Positions 1-6,370 of a stretch of 9,942 nt of DNA are shown in pieces (positions within the stretch are counted from its first letter, which is position 1; every line of letters begins with the position of its first letter). The stretch lies in the NCBI GenBank assembly GCA_030523385.1, contig JAUNIV010000071.1, forward strand, positions 1 through 9,942, in the 5' to 3' direction. Source of the stretch: Bacteroidales bacterium. GTDB taxonomy: Bacteria; Bacteroidota; Bacteroidia; Bacteroidales; Bacteroidaceae. The notes below the pieces were generated by a model. The model was not told the origin of the DNA, did not search any database, and was given only the letters and a program-made list of their open reading frames with translations. The position numbers were made by a program, and so were the translations under genes.

Positions 1-131
1 GGCATTCATCTCGTTGTTTTCTTGCTCGTCTATCTGTTTTTCAGTCCGCTCTCCTATCTACATTCTACATCCTGTCTCACATTGTCCCTCCCTTTATCTA
101 TATAATATGTATATGTGCGAACTATTTCTTA

Positions 132-599
132 GTGGAAAACGTGAGCAGCACCTATAAGAAGATGCCTTTCCTGCGCATAGCCCCTGTGTGCAACGGAAAG
201 ATTTATGTGGCGCCGCGCAAGTTTCAGGGCGAAGAACCGGGCAAGTTGGACTTGCCGTTGGAAGAGTACATCTATGCCCAAAAGACGGATGCCGACAAAT
301 ATGCCCGTGAGGTAGAAAAGAGATACAACCGCCACTTGAACGGGGCAGCCGAACCGCGTTTCAGCTTGAAGTATAGGGTGAAACAAGACAGCCACTCGCA
401 GCGCACCGTCCTGTTGTACGTCCTTCCGTTGGAGAGTGAAGACCAAATCAGCTTTTGGGGCGGTCAGTTTGTTTCGGCCGATGATATAGAAAGATACCCC
501 GACAAGTATGGCTCTCTGCTTAGAGAGGAAGCCATTCATCTGGATTTGGTGGCACAGATGTGGAATGGGAGTGAAAGCATGAAAGAAACTGCTTTCTAA
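132..599 (+). CDS. Hypothetical protein, 155 aa, family not recognised
   Basis: I do not recognise this protein. It is soluble and charged, with no signal peptide and no membrane segment from the GTG start onward. The middle (about residues 40-90) is rich in Lys, Arg and Tyr. It is followed by a hydrophobic strand-like stretch VLLYVLPL near residues 93-100, and an acidic helix-like C-terminus. An alternating strand/helix pattern of this kind could be a Nudix-like fold without a Nudix box, but that is only a guess. The start is uncertain. GTG at 132 gives 155 residues, while ATG at 162, preceded by a purine-rich AAGAAG, gives 145 residues beginning MPFLRIAPVC. The reading frame is open to the left edge of the window, so a longer protein starting upstream cannot be excluded. 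The upstream 130 bases are pyrimidine-rich and lack stops in all three forward frames, so this openness means little. The gene lies 213 bp upstream of tetR on the same strand and is probably a separate unit. Confidence 0.65.
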   Translation: MENVSSTYKKMPFLRIAPVCNGKIYVAPRKFQGEEPGKLDLPLEEYIYAQKTDADKYAREVEKRYNRHLNGAAEPRFSLKYRVKQDSHSQRTVLLYVLPLESEDQISFWGGQFVSADDIERYPDKYGSLLREEAIHLDLVAQMWNGSESMKETAF

Positions 600-633
600 A
601 GAAAATATGACGGTATGAAAGGTATGATTTGAC

Positions 634-688
634 GCCTTAAAAAATTTTTTTTTGCCCTTTAAAAAATAATTTTGGTGCTTTAAAAAAT
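634..688. repeat. Three phased A6 tracts (21-22 bp period)
   Basis: Three copies of a short element, GCCTTAAAAAAT, GCCCTTTAAAAAAT and GCTTTAAAAAAT, occur at 634-645, 654-667 and 677-688. The base after each A6 run is at 645, 667 and 688, so the spacing is 22 and 21 bp, close to two helical turns. Phased A-tracts bend DNA. Their position in the gap before tetR suggests a curved promoter or protein-binding region. The tracts themselves are read directly from the sequence; the bending and function are inferred. Confidence 0.6.
667..674 (+). promoter_or_regulatory. Candidate -7 element for tetR
   Basis: TAATTTTG matches the Bacteroidetes TAnnTTTG -7 consensus and sits between the second and third A-tracts. 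No TTTG lies at the usual 19-21 bp upstream, and use of this site would give a leader of about 130 nt before the tetR start. The region is so AT-rich that a chance match is quite possible. Confidence 0.25.
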
Positions 689-812
689 CAGGTTTGATAC
701 CGTGAAAATGTGGATAAGATACGGTACTTTCTGAGAAAATACCTAATAATGGTGATTGCCCCATATTCATAAAAGCTGTTATTTTGCGGTGTCTTAAAAA
801 GAGGCAATAGCC

Positions 813-1424
813 ATGCAAGTACAAAAAGACGACATACGTAAAAGCATTTTGCGGGAAGCGCAGACCATTTTCCTGCAAAAAGGATTCGCCAAAGCATCTA
901 TGAGGCAGATTGCTGATGCTTCGCACATCGGCCTAAGCAATATCTATAATTACTTTCCGGGAAAAGACGAGATATTCTGTACCATCGTGCAGCCGGTGGT
1001 AAGTGCATTCGAGGCCATGCTGCAAGAGCACCACGGGCATAGCGGGGTGGACATTATGGAAATGCACTCCGAAGCCTACTTGCGCTATGTGATTGATGAG
1101 TATCTGATGCTTCTGAAGAAACACCGCCGCTTGCTGCAACTCTTGTTTTTCCATGCACAAGGCTCGTCGTTAGAGGACTTTCGGGAGAACTTTACCCGGC
1201 GTTCTACGGTGCTCGTGAAGGAATACTTCCGGCGGATGAAAGAAAAGCACCCGCATCTGCATATCGGGGTGTCCGATTTCTTCATTCATCTGCACACGGC
1301 GTGGATGTTTACTTTGTTTGAGGAGTTGCTGATGCACAGGAAGAAGCCGGAGGAGCTGGAGCAAATCATAACGGAATACATCACCTTCGAGGTGATAGGA
1401 TGGAGAGAACTTATGAAAATATGA
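813..1424 (+). CDS. TetR/AcrR-family transcriptional regulator
   Basis: A 203-residue protein, the usual length for the family. Residues 1-55 form the DNA-binding domain: a first helix with AQTIFLQKGFAKASM (about 16-30), then a helix-turn-helix RQIADASHIGLSNIYNYF (31-48) ending in the characteristic YNYFPGKDEIF. The remainder is an all-helical ligand-binding and dimerisation domain with many Phe, Leu and His residues, for example RLLQLLFFHAQ near 106-116 and DFFIHLHTAWMFTLFEELL near 155-173. It would act in the cytoplasm as a dimeric repressor released by a small hydrophobic ligand. It lies directly upstream of, and on the same strand as, two ABC exporter genes, the classic arrangement for a local efflux regulator. 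The ATG at 813 is preceded by GAGG at 801-804, an acceptable ribosome site. The ligand cannot be predicted. The 3' end overlaps a likely terminator. Confidence 0.92.
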   Translation: MQVQKDDIRKSILREAQTIFLQKGFAKASMRQIADASHIGLSNIYNYFPGKDEIFCTIVQPVVSAFEAMLQEHHGHSGVDIMEMHSEAYLRYVIDEYLMLLKKHRRLLQLLFFHAQGSSLEDFRENFTRRSTVLVKEYFRRMKEKHPHLHIGVSDFFIHLHTAWMFTLFEELLMHRKKPEELEQIITEYITFEVIGWRELMKI

Positions 1425-1441
1425 GTCTCTCCTTTTTTTTT
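1402..1441 (+). terminator. Probable intrinsic terminator overlapping the end of tetR
   Basis: GGAGAGA (1402-1408) pairs perfectly with TCTCTCC (1426-1432) across a 17-nt loop and is followed at once by nine T residues (1433-1441). The left arm and loop lie inside the last codons of tetR, whose stop is at 1422-1424. The 7-bp stem and long loop make it a moderate terminator. It may partly uncouple tetR from the ABC genes downstream. Confidence 0.55.
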
Positions 1442-1458
1442 GAATGATTCGGAGCATT

Positions 1459-1473
1459 GTTCGTTTTTGAACG
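1459..1473. promoter_or_regulatory. Small palindrome in the tetR-ABC gap
   Basis: GTTC (1459-1462) and GAAC (1469-1472) form an inverted repeat around a T-rich centre; the overlapping CGTT-TTTG-AACG (1462-1473) is also palindromic. It lies 40 bp before the first ABC gene, where an operator would be expected. It is short, so this is only suggestive. A TTTG at 1439-1442 lies 19 bp before CGTTTTTG, a poor match to the Bacteroidetes -33/-7 pair. Confidence 0.25.
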
Positions 1474-1512
1474 GACGGTGGAGGCTGACAGAAAGAACAT
1501 AAACTAAATATA

Positions 1513-3339
1513 ATGGATAGAATGATGAACGAAACAAAAAAGAAACAAGGATTGGCCAGGCTGTTTCAGATAGCGGGCCAACGGAAGGGGCTGCTTGTAC
1601 TGGCAGGTGTGTTGTCGGCAGGTAGCGCTTTGTGCATGCTTGTGCCCTATTGGGCGGTTTACGGGGTTCTGAAAGAACTCTTGGCGCATGCGGGAGAACT
1701 GAACGAGGTAAACAGCGAGGTGCTGGTAAGGTTGGGATGGACGGCTTTCGGCGGACTGGTGGGCGGCCTGGTGTTGCTCTATTGTGCGCTGATGGCCTCC
1801 CACGTGGCGGCTTTCCGCATTCTCTACGGATTGCGGGTGCGCTTGTCCGAACACATCGGGCGACTTTCTTTGGGCTTTCTGAGCGGCACTTCTACGGGAG
1901 CTATCAAGAAAACCATGGAACAGAACATAGAGAAGATAGAGACGTTCATAGCCCACACCATCCCCGACATGGTAAACGTGGTGGCTACCGTCGTCTTTAT
2001 GTTCATTATCTTCTTTTCGCTCAACGGATGGCTGGCAGCAGTATGTCTGTTGTGCATCGTGGTGAGTATCTTGCTGCAATATGCCAACTTCATGGGAAAG
2101 ACGGCACGGGAGTTTACAGCCCAATATTTCGATACGCAGGAGCAGATGAGCGCATCGGCTGTGCAATACGTGAGGGGGATGCCTGTGGTGAAGATATTCG
2201 GGCAGAGCGTGCGATCCTTCCGCCAGTTTCACGACGAAATACAGGGTTACAAGAAGTGGGCGTTAAAGTGTTGCGACACTTATGAACGGGGGATGGTCTT
2301 GTTTATGGTGTTGCTCAACTCTATTGTGACCTTCGTCCTGCCGGTGGGGCTGCTGCTGATGAGCGGGAGGCCGCATGACATGGCTCTGGCTGCCGTATGG
2401 CTTTTCTTTATTATTATGGGACCGGGGGTGACTTCGCCGGTATATAAGCTGATGTTTTTGGGTGGAGGCACCCGCGAGATAGACGAAGGCGTGCGGCGGT
2501 TGGACAGGATTCTGGACGAACAGCCGGTGCCTGAAACGACTTCGCCACAAGTGCCCCGTTCGTATGACATCGAGTTCAGTCACGTCAGTTTCTCATACGA
2601 CAACAAGCAGCAAGCCACTCGCACCGAAGTTTTGCACGACATTTCTTTCCGGGCACCGCAGGGAGAGATTACGGCTTTGGTAGGTCCTTCGGGCAGTGGC
2701 AAGAGTACGGTGGCCAGCCTCATTCCCCGATTCTGGGATGTGGATAAGGGAAGTATCAGCATAGGTGGGGTGGATGTGAGGAACATTCCGACCGAACAGC
2801 TGATGAACCTTGTTTCCTTTGTGTTCCAGGATACATTCCTGTTCTACGATACGCTGTATGAGAACATTGCCGTGGGTTGTCCGGATGCCACGCGCGAACA
2901 AGTCGTTGCGGCAGCACGTGCCGCCCAATGCCATGAGTTCATAGAACAGTTGCCCGACGGCTACGAGACACGCATCGGAGACAGCGGCGTGTATCTGTCG
3001 GGCGGCGAGGCGCAGCGTGTGTGCGTGGCGCGTGCCATCCTGAAGAATGCTCCCATCCTTGTGTTGGACGAGGCTACAGCCTTTGCCGACCCTGAGAACG
3101 AGTATAAGATGCAGCAGGCATTGCAGGAACTCATCAAGGATAAGACGGTCATCATCATTGCCCACCGCTTGTCTTCCATCATCTCGGCCCATCAGATTGT
3201 GGTGCTGAAAGAAGGAAAGATTGCCCAAACGGGCACGCACGGACAGCTCAGCACCGAACCGGGAGTCTATCAACAACTATGGAATGCCTACACGGATGCT
3301 TTCCGCTGGGAATTAAGTACAAAAGAAGAAAAGGAGTAA
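1513..3339 (+). CDS. ABC exporter half-transporter, subunit 1 (TMD-NBD)
   Basis: A 608-residue half-transporter with an N-terminal membrane domain fused to a nucleotide-binding domain. Hydrophobic spans are visible near residues 26-46, 76-100, 152-190 and 260-310. The ATPase domain starts near 350. It has Walker A GPSGSGKST (391-399), Q-loop Q439, signature LSGGEAQR (495-502), Walker B ILVLDE (515-520) and switch H551. The D-loop reads FADPENE instead of the usual SALD/SLD form found in its partner. It would sit in the inner membrane and use ATP to move a substrate, most likely outward. The second half-transporter gene follows after 4 bp, so the two probably make one heterodimer. The TetR gene upstream suggests induction by a ligand. 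The substrate (drug, lipid, siderophore or peptide) cannot be told from sequence. ATGs at 1522 and 1525 are alternative starts. Confidence 0.93.
   Translation: MDRMMNETKKKQGLARLFQIAGQRKGLLVLAGVLSAGSALCMLVPYWAVYGVLKELLAHAGELNEVNSEVLVRLGWTAFGGLVGGLVLLYCALMASHVAAFRILYGLRVRLSEHIGRLSLGFLSGTSTGAIKKTMEQNIEKIETFIAHTIPDMVNVVATVVFMFIIFFSLNGWLAAVCLLCIVVSILLQYANFMGKTAREFTAQYFDTQEQMSASAVQYVRGMPVVKIFGQSVRSFRQFHDEIQGYKKWALKCCDTYERGMVLFMVLLNSIVTFVLPVGLLLMSGRPHDMALAAVWLFFIIMGPGVTSPVYKLMFLGGGTREIDEGVRRLDRILDEQPVPETTSPQVPRSYDIEFSHVSFSYDNKQQATRTEVLHDISFRAPQGEITALVGPSGSGKSTVASLIPRFWDVDKGSISIGGVDVRNIPTEQLMNLVSFVFQDTFLFYDTLYENIAVGCPDATREQVVAAARAAQCHEFIEQLPDGYETRIGDSGVYLSGGEAQRVCVARAILKNAPILVLDEATAFADPENEYKMQQALQELIKDKTVIIIAHRLSSIISAHQIVVLKEGKIAQTGTHGQLSTEPGVYQQLWNAYTDAFRWELSTKEEKE
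3331..3336 (+). promoter_or_regulatory. Strong ribosome binding site for ABC subunit 2
   Basis: AAGGAG lies 7 bases before the ATG at 3344 and overlaps the last codons of the preceding gene. Such a full Shine-Dalgarno match is unusual in Bacteroidetes, where starts generally lack one. It supports the ATG at 3344 and translation of both subunits from one message. Confidence 0.6.
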
Positions 3340-3343
3340 CATT

Positions 3344-5080
3344 ATGAATGCTATACGAAACATTACAATCGGGCAGACGGAGCGTCTGCATAAGCCGGTG
3401 TTTTGCACGGCACTGGCCAATCTGGTGAATATCGTGCCTTTCTGCCTTTCTATCGAGGCAATCCATGTGATTTATAGTGCTTTTGACGGAAGTGGAACTC
3501 CACTGGACACTGTCCGCCTGTGGACTATCTTCGGGGTGTTGGTGGCTTACATCGGCGTGATGATGCTGGCCGAACGGGCTGCCTATCGTGCCAACTTCCG
3601 TGGAGCTTACTCCATGAGTGCCGCCGGGCGTGTGGCTTTGGCCGAACATCTGCGCAAACTCTCGCTCGGTTTCCTTTCGCGTCGCGACCCGGGCGATTTG
3701 TCTTCCATGATGATTACGGATTTCACGATGGCCGAAACAGGCATATCTCACCATTTGCCCCAACTGATAGGAGCGTTTGTGATGCCCGTACTGGCTTTCC
3801 TTGGCCTGTTGTGGATGGACTGGCGCATGTCGGTAGCCATGTTTGTGGCCTTGCCTTTCTCCGTACTGGTGTTATGGAGCAGCACCAAAGTGCAGCAGCG
3901 GCTTAGCGGCCAGCAGATAGCGGCCAAAATCAATGCCGGCAACCGCTTGGAGGAATACCTGCAAGGCATACGGGTGATGAAGGCTTACAACTTGGTGGGC
4001 GAACGCTTTACGCGCTTGCGCGATGCCTTTGCCCATTTGCGCCGTGCCTGTATCCGCCAGGAGGCTTTGTTGGGGCCTTTCGTTCTGCTGTCCATTACGC
4101 TGGTGCGGGCAGGACTGACGCTGATGATTCTTTGCGGTGCCTATCTGCTGGTGGGCGGAGAATTGTCCTTGCTCACGTTCGTTCTGTTCCTGGTGGTCGG
4201 TTCCCGGGTATTCGACCCGCTTACTTCCGCACTGACCAACTTTGCGGAGTTCCGCTATTTCTCCATCGCAGGCGGACGCATCCTGGAGTTGATGAAGGAG
4301 CCCGAAATGAAAGGTAGCGATGAAGCACCTGCCGAAGGAGATATTGTCTTTCGCGATGTGGCTTTTGCCTATCAGGAAAAAGAGGTGTTGCACGATGTCA
4401 ATGTCACCTTGCCTCAAGGAAAACTGACGGCATTGGTAGGTCCGTCGGGCAGTGGCAAGAGTACGCTGATGAAGCTTTGTGCCCGTTTCTATGACCCGGT
4501 GCGCGGTCGGGTGTTGTTTGGTGGCAAGGATCTTTCCACTATCGAGCCGGAAGCATTGATGCAGCGTGTGTCCATGGTATTTCAGGATGTGTATCTCTTT
4601 CAGGATACCATCAAGAACAACGTCCGTTTCGGTAAGTCGGATGCTACGGACGAAGAAATCATGGAGGCGGCAAAGAAAGCATGTTGCCACGACTTCATCA
4701 TGCGGTTGCCTAAAGGATATGACACTCTGGTGGGCGAAGGCGGATGCACGCTGTCGGGCGGAGAAAAGCAACGCTTGTCTATAGCAAGAGCCATTTTGAA
4801 GGAAGCACCGATTATCTTGCTCGATGAGGCTACTGCATCGCTCGATCCGGAGAATGAAGTGGAGGTACAGAAAGCCATCAATACGCTGATAAAGGGACAT
4901 ACGGTCATCGTGATAGCCCATCGACTCAAGACCATCAAGAATGCCGACCAAATCTTGGTATTCGATCACGGCAGCATCGTAGAGCAGGGAACTCACGACG
5001 AGCTGATAAAGCAAGGCGGTCTGTACGAACGGCTTTGGACGATACAGGAAAAGACTTTGGGGTGGCAGGTCAGCAGATAA
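3344..5080 (+). CDS. ABC exporter half-transporter, subunit 2 (TMD-NBD)
   Basis: A 578-residue half-transporter of the same design as its upstream neighbour. Membrane spans appear near residues 20-45, 58-78, 138-180 and 240-288. The nucleotide-binding domain begins near 332. It has Walker A GPSGSGKST (366-374), Q-loop Q414, signature LSGGEKQR (470-477), Walker B IILLDE (490-495), a conventional D-loop SLDPENE (499-505) and switch H526. All catalytic residues are present, so this half should be able to hydrolyse ATP. It likely pairs with the first subunit in the inner membrane, and the 4-bp gap and strong ribosome site indicate coupled translation. A solid terminator about 30 bp past the stop closes the operon. 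Substrate unknown; drug or metabolite efflux is the default guess given the TetR neighbour. Confidence 0.93.
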   Translation: MNAIRNITIGQTERLHKPVFCTALANLVNIVPFCLSIEAIHVIYSAFDGSGTPLDTVRLWTIFGVLVAYIGVMMLAERAAYRANFRGAYSMSAAGRVALAEHLRKLSLGFLSRRDPGDLSSMMITDFTMAETGISHHLPQLIGAFVMPVLAFLGLLWMDWRMSVAMFVALPFSVLVLWSSTKVQQRLSGQQIAAKINAGNRLEEYLQGIRVMKAYNLVGERFTRLRDAFAHLRRACIRQEALLGPFVLLSITLVRAGLTLMILCGAYLLVGGELSLLTFVLFLVVGSRVFDPLTSALTNFAEFRYFSIAGGRILELMKEPEMKGSDEAPAEGDIVFRDVAFAYQEKEVLHDVNVTLPQGKLTALVGPSGSGKSTLMKLCARFYDPVRGRVLFGGKDLSTIEPEALMQRVSMVFQDVYLFQDTIKNNVRFGKSDATDEEIMEAAKKACCHDFIMRLPKGYDTLVGEGGCTLSGGEKQRLSIARAILKEAPIILLDEATASLDPENEVEVQKAINTLIKGHTVIVIAHRLKTIKNADQILVFDHGSIVEQGTHDELIKQGGLYERLWTIQEKTLGWQVSR

Positions 5081-5110
5081 TGACAGTCATCTTTATAGAT
5101 TCCAAAATTG

Positions 5111-5141
5111 AAATGGTAGGTTTCCCGCCTACCATTTTTTT
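5111..5141 (+). terminator. Intrinsic terminator of the ABC operon
   Basis: AAATGGTAGG (5111-5120) and CCTACCATTT (5128-5137) form a perfect 10-bp stem with the 7-nt loop TTTCCCG, and seven T residues end at 5141. The loop bases TTTCCCG are also complementary to CGGGAAA at 5142-5148, so a second overlapping hairpin is possible. The structure is 30 bp past the ABC stop codon. Confidence 0.85.
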
Positions 5142-5251
5142 CGGGAAAGCATGAATCCTTTAGCTATTGTTTATATGTAGGAAAGCTATCTTATAAGCGA
5201 ACCTTATAAACATGTATGCCGAAAGCATGCCCCTCCTTCGGCTTTACGCCC

Positions 5252-5275
5252 CGTGGTAAACGCATTTTTACCACG
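5252..5275. other. Perfect 9-bp hairpin in the convergent gap
   Basis: CGTGGTAAA (5252-5260) and TTTACCACG (5267-5275) pair perfectly around the loop CGCATT. It could help end transcription of the permease gene arriving on the minus strand, but no T run follows it on that strand, so it is not called a terminator. A weaker stem, GCCGAA (5218-5223) with TTCGGC (5237-5242), lies just to the left. Confidence 0.5.
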
Positions 5276-5321
5276 AGGCGGAAGCATTTTTAGTGCAGAG
5301 TAAACGCATTTTTAGCCCGGG
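5256..5321. repeat. Tandem 22-bp repeat, three copies
   Basis: Three head-to-tail units of exactly 22 bp run at 5256-5277, 5278-5299 and 5300-5321. All share GCATTTTTA; units 1 and 3 share the 15-mer GTAAACGCATTTTTA exactly, while unit 2 begins GCGGAAGCATTTTTA. The array lies between the convergent ABC operon and the permease gene, 30 bp past the permease stop. Unit 1 overlaps a 9-bp hairpin and unit 3 ends in the palindrome AGCCCGGGCT (5314-5323). Function is unknown; read on the minus strand it gives phased A5 tracts. Confidence 0.7.
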
Positions 5322-5350
5322 CTGAAAATGGAATTTCATACCGATGATGA

Positions 5351-6286
5351 CTATTGCACATCCCGTCCGCGCGCAGCTTCTTCTGCCAACATTTGTTCCC
5401 TGCTTTTGCTTTGAGTGACAATATAGACCCCTAAGAATACCAGTGCGGCTGCTATGGCTTTGCTCACTCCGAATGTACCCATACCTAATAAAATGGATAC
5501 CGTGGTGCCTACGATGGGCTGCACATAATTGTACATGCTCACCACGGTGGGACGCAATGTCTTTTGACCCACCATTACCAGGATATAGGCAAAGAACGTG
5601 CCGCCAAGAATGACATACCCCACACACGTCCATGTCTGCACCGGAATGGCTTCAAACCGGATGGACGAAACCTCGTGGTAAGAGAAAGGAATGAAGCAGA
5701 TGGAGGCATACGTGAACATCCATTTCATCAGCGTGAAGACGTTATACCGCCCAATCAACCTCTTGAAGATGGCCAGATAGAACGAAAAACTGATTTGTGC
5801 TGCCAGACAAAGCAAATCGCCCGGTATGCTTCCGGGGCGTCCGTCCGTATTCCCTCCGCTACTTAGAATCAGCATCAGTGCACCGATGGAACCTAAAAAG
5901 ACACCCATTACCTTTTTCCCCGTGACAGGCTCTTTCAGGTAGATGGCTGCCACAATCATGGTAGCGATGGGAGCGGTGGTCGTCATGATGGAAGCATCTA
6001 TAGGCGAGGTGAGCGACAGACCGAAGGTGAAACTTCCCTGATTGAAGACGATACCTAACAGTCCGGCGAAGAACAACATCATCAAGTCGTGCGGCTTCAC
6101 CTGTTCACGCGGAGCAAACAAAGAAGCTATCCAAAAGCAGACGGCTCCGCCCGTCATTCGGAAGGTGGCAAGGGAGAGAGCCGAAATGCCGTTCTCTAAT
6201 GCCGATTTGCCGATTGGGGCCATAAGCCCCCACATGATGGCAGCACCCAGCATTGCCAAATGTCCTTTATACTTTTCAACACCCAT
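5351..6286 (-). CDS. EamA/DMT-family permease (RhaT/RarD-like)
   Basis: A 311-residue inner-membrane protein with about ten hydrophobic helices arranged as two EamA repeats, roughly residues 8-143 and 155-291. Family signs include AAIMWGLMAPIGK in the first helix (15-27), TTAPIATMIVAAIYLKEPVT (104-122) closing repeat 1, and the matching NYVQPIVGTTVSILLG (253-268) in repeat 2. The C-terminal tail is short, charged and probably cytoplasmic. Such proteins export or import small metabolites such as amino acids, sugars or nucleobases; the substrate cannot be assigned here. The frame stays open upstream to 6724, but that part has no membrane character and overlaps the divergent ATPase gene. The ATG at 6286 (MGVEKYKGHL) is therefore chosen, about 25 bp after a good -7 element. 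It looks monocistronic and converges on the ABC operon. Confidence 0.92.
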   Translation of the reverse strand: MGVEKYKGHLAMLGAAIMWGLMAPIGKSALENGISALSLATFRMTGGAVCFWIASLFAPREQVKPHDLMMLFFAGLLGIVFNQGSFTFGLSLTSPIDASIMTTTAPIATMIVAAIYLKEPVTGKKVMGVFLGSIGALMLILSSGGNTDGRPGSIPGDLLCLAAQISFSFYLAIFKRLIGRYNVFTLMKWMFTYASICFIPFSYHEVSSIRFEAIPVQTWTCVGYVILGGTFFAYILVMVGQKTLRPTVVSMYNYVQPIVGTTVSILLGMGTFGVSKAIAAALVFLGVYIVTQSKSREQMLAEEAARGRDVQ

Positions 6287-6310
6287 TCTTTTTAACCTTA
6301 AAAAACGGTG

Positions 6311-6318
6311 CAAATGTA
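6311..6318 (-). promoter_or_regulatory. Promoter -7 element of the EamA permease
   Basis: On the minus strand the bases read TACATTTG, an exact TAnnTTTG match, 24 bp before the permease ATG. A start of transcription near 6304 would give a short leader of about 18 nt. No clear TTTG -33 element is visible. Confidence 0.55.
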
Positions 6319-6339
6319 GGAGGTTTTTTTTATATTCTG

Positions 6340-6347
6340 TATCTTTG
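6340..6347 (+). promoter_or_regulatory. Promoter -7 element of the AAA ATPase/DUF4435 operon
   Basis: TATCTTTG matches TAnnTTTG exactly and ends 23 bp before the ATPase ATG at 6371, implying a leader of roughly 17 nt. It lies 21 bp from the opposing permease -7 element, so the two polymerase footprints would overlap. No -33 TTTG is evident. Confidence 0.55.
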
Positions 6348-6370
6348 CTCCAACAGAAATTTACTGGATT

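Larger units (their letters stand above)
610..727. promoter_or_regulatory. ACGGTA-type inverted and direct sites upstream of tetR
   Basis: ACGGTATGAAA at 610-620 is matched in inverted orientation by TTTGATACCGT at 693-703 (10 of 11 bases pair). A third partial copy, ACGGTAC, lies at 721-727. GGTATGA also occurs twice in tandem at 612-618 and 621-627. TetR-family regulators often bind inverted repeats upstream of their own gene, so these may be operators. The arms are about 70 bp apart, which fits several bound dimers or looping better than one compact site. No binding evidence is available. Confidence 0.35.

Noticed and set aside
1..9. Two minus-strand ATGs at 7-9 and 3-5 that could start a divergent gene leaving the window
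   Set aside because: Only a few bases are visible and no coding signal can be judged.
1..131. Open forward frames over the first 100 bases, one of them hydrophobic, suggesting the end of an upstream membrane protein or an extension of the 132-599 gene
   Set aside because: The strand is pyrimidine-rich, so stops are scarce in every frame, and codon use looks non-coding. No frame has recognisable protein features.
129..926. Minus-strand open frame of 265 codons across the first gene and the tetR start
   Set aside because: It spans an AT-rich intergenic region and the antisense of two better-supported genes, and its translation has no recognisable domain.
1504..2232. Minus-strand open frame of 242 codons opposite ABC subunit 1
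   Set aside because: Low-complexity His/Gln-rich translation and full overlap with a conserved ABC transporter gene.
3872..5014. Long minus-strand open frame of 380 codons opposite ABC subunit 2
   Set aside because: It is rich in His, Gln and Arg with no domain signal, as expected for the complement of a well-supported ABC gene.
5161..5215. Repeated AGCTAT and CTTATAA words in the convergent gap as a further repeat array
   Set aside because: The words are short and AT-rich, with inconsistent spacing (22 and 13 bp); chance is a sufficient explanation.
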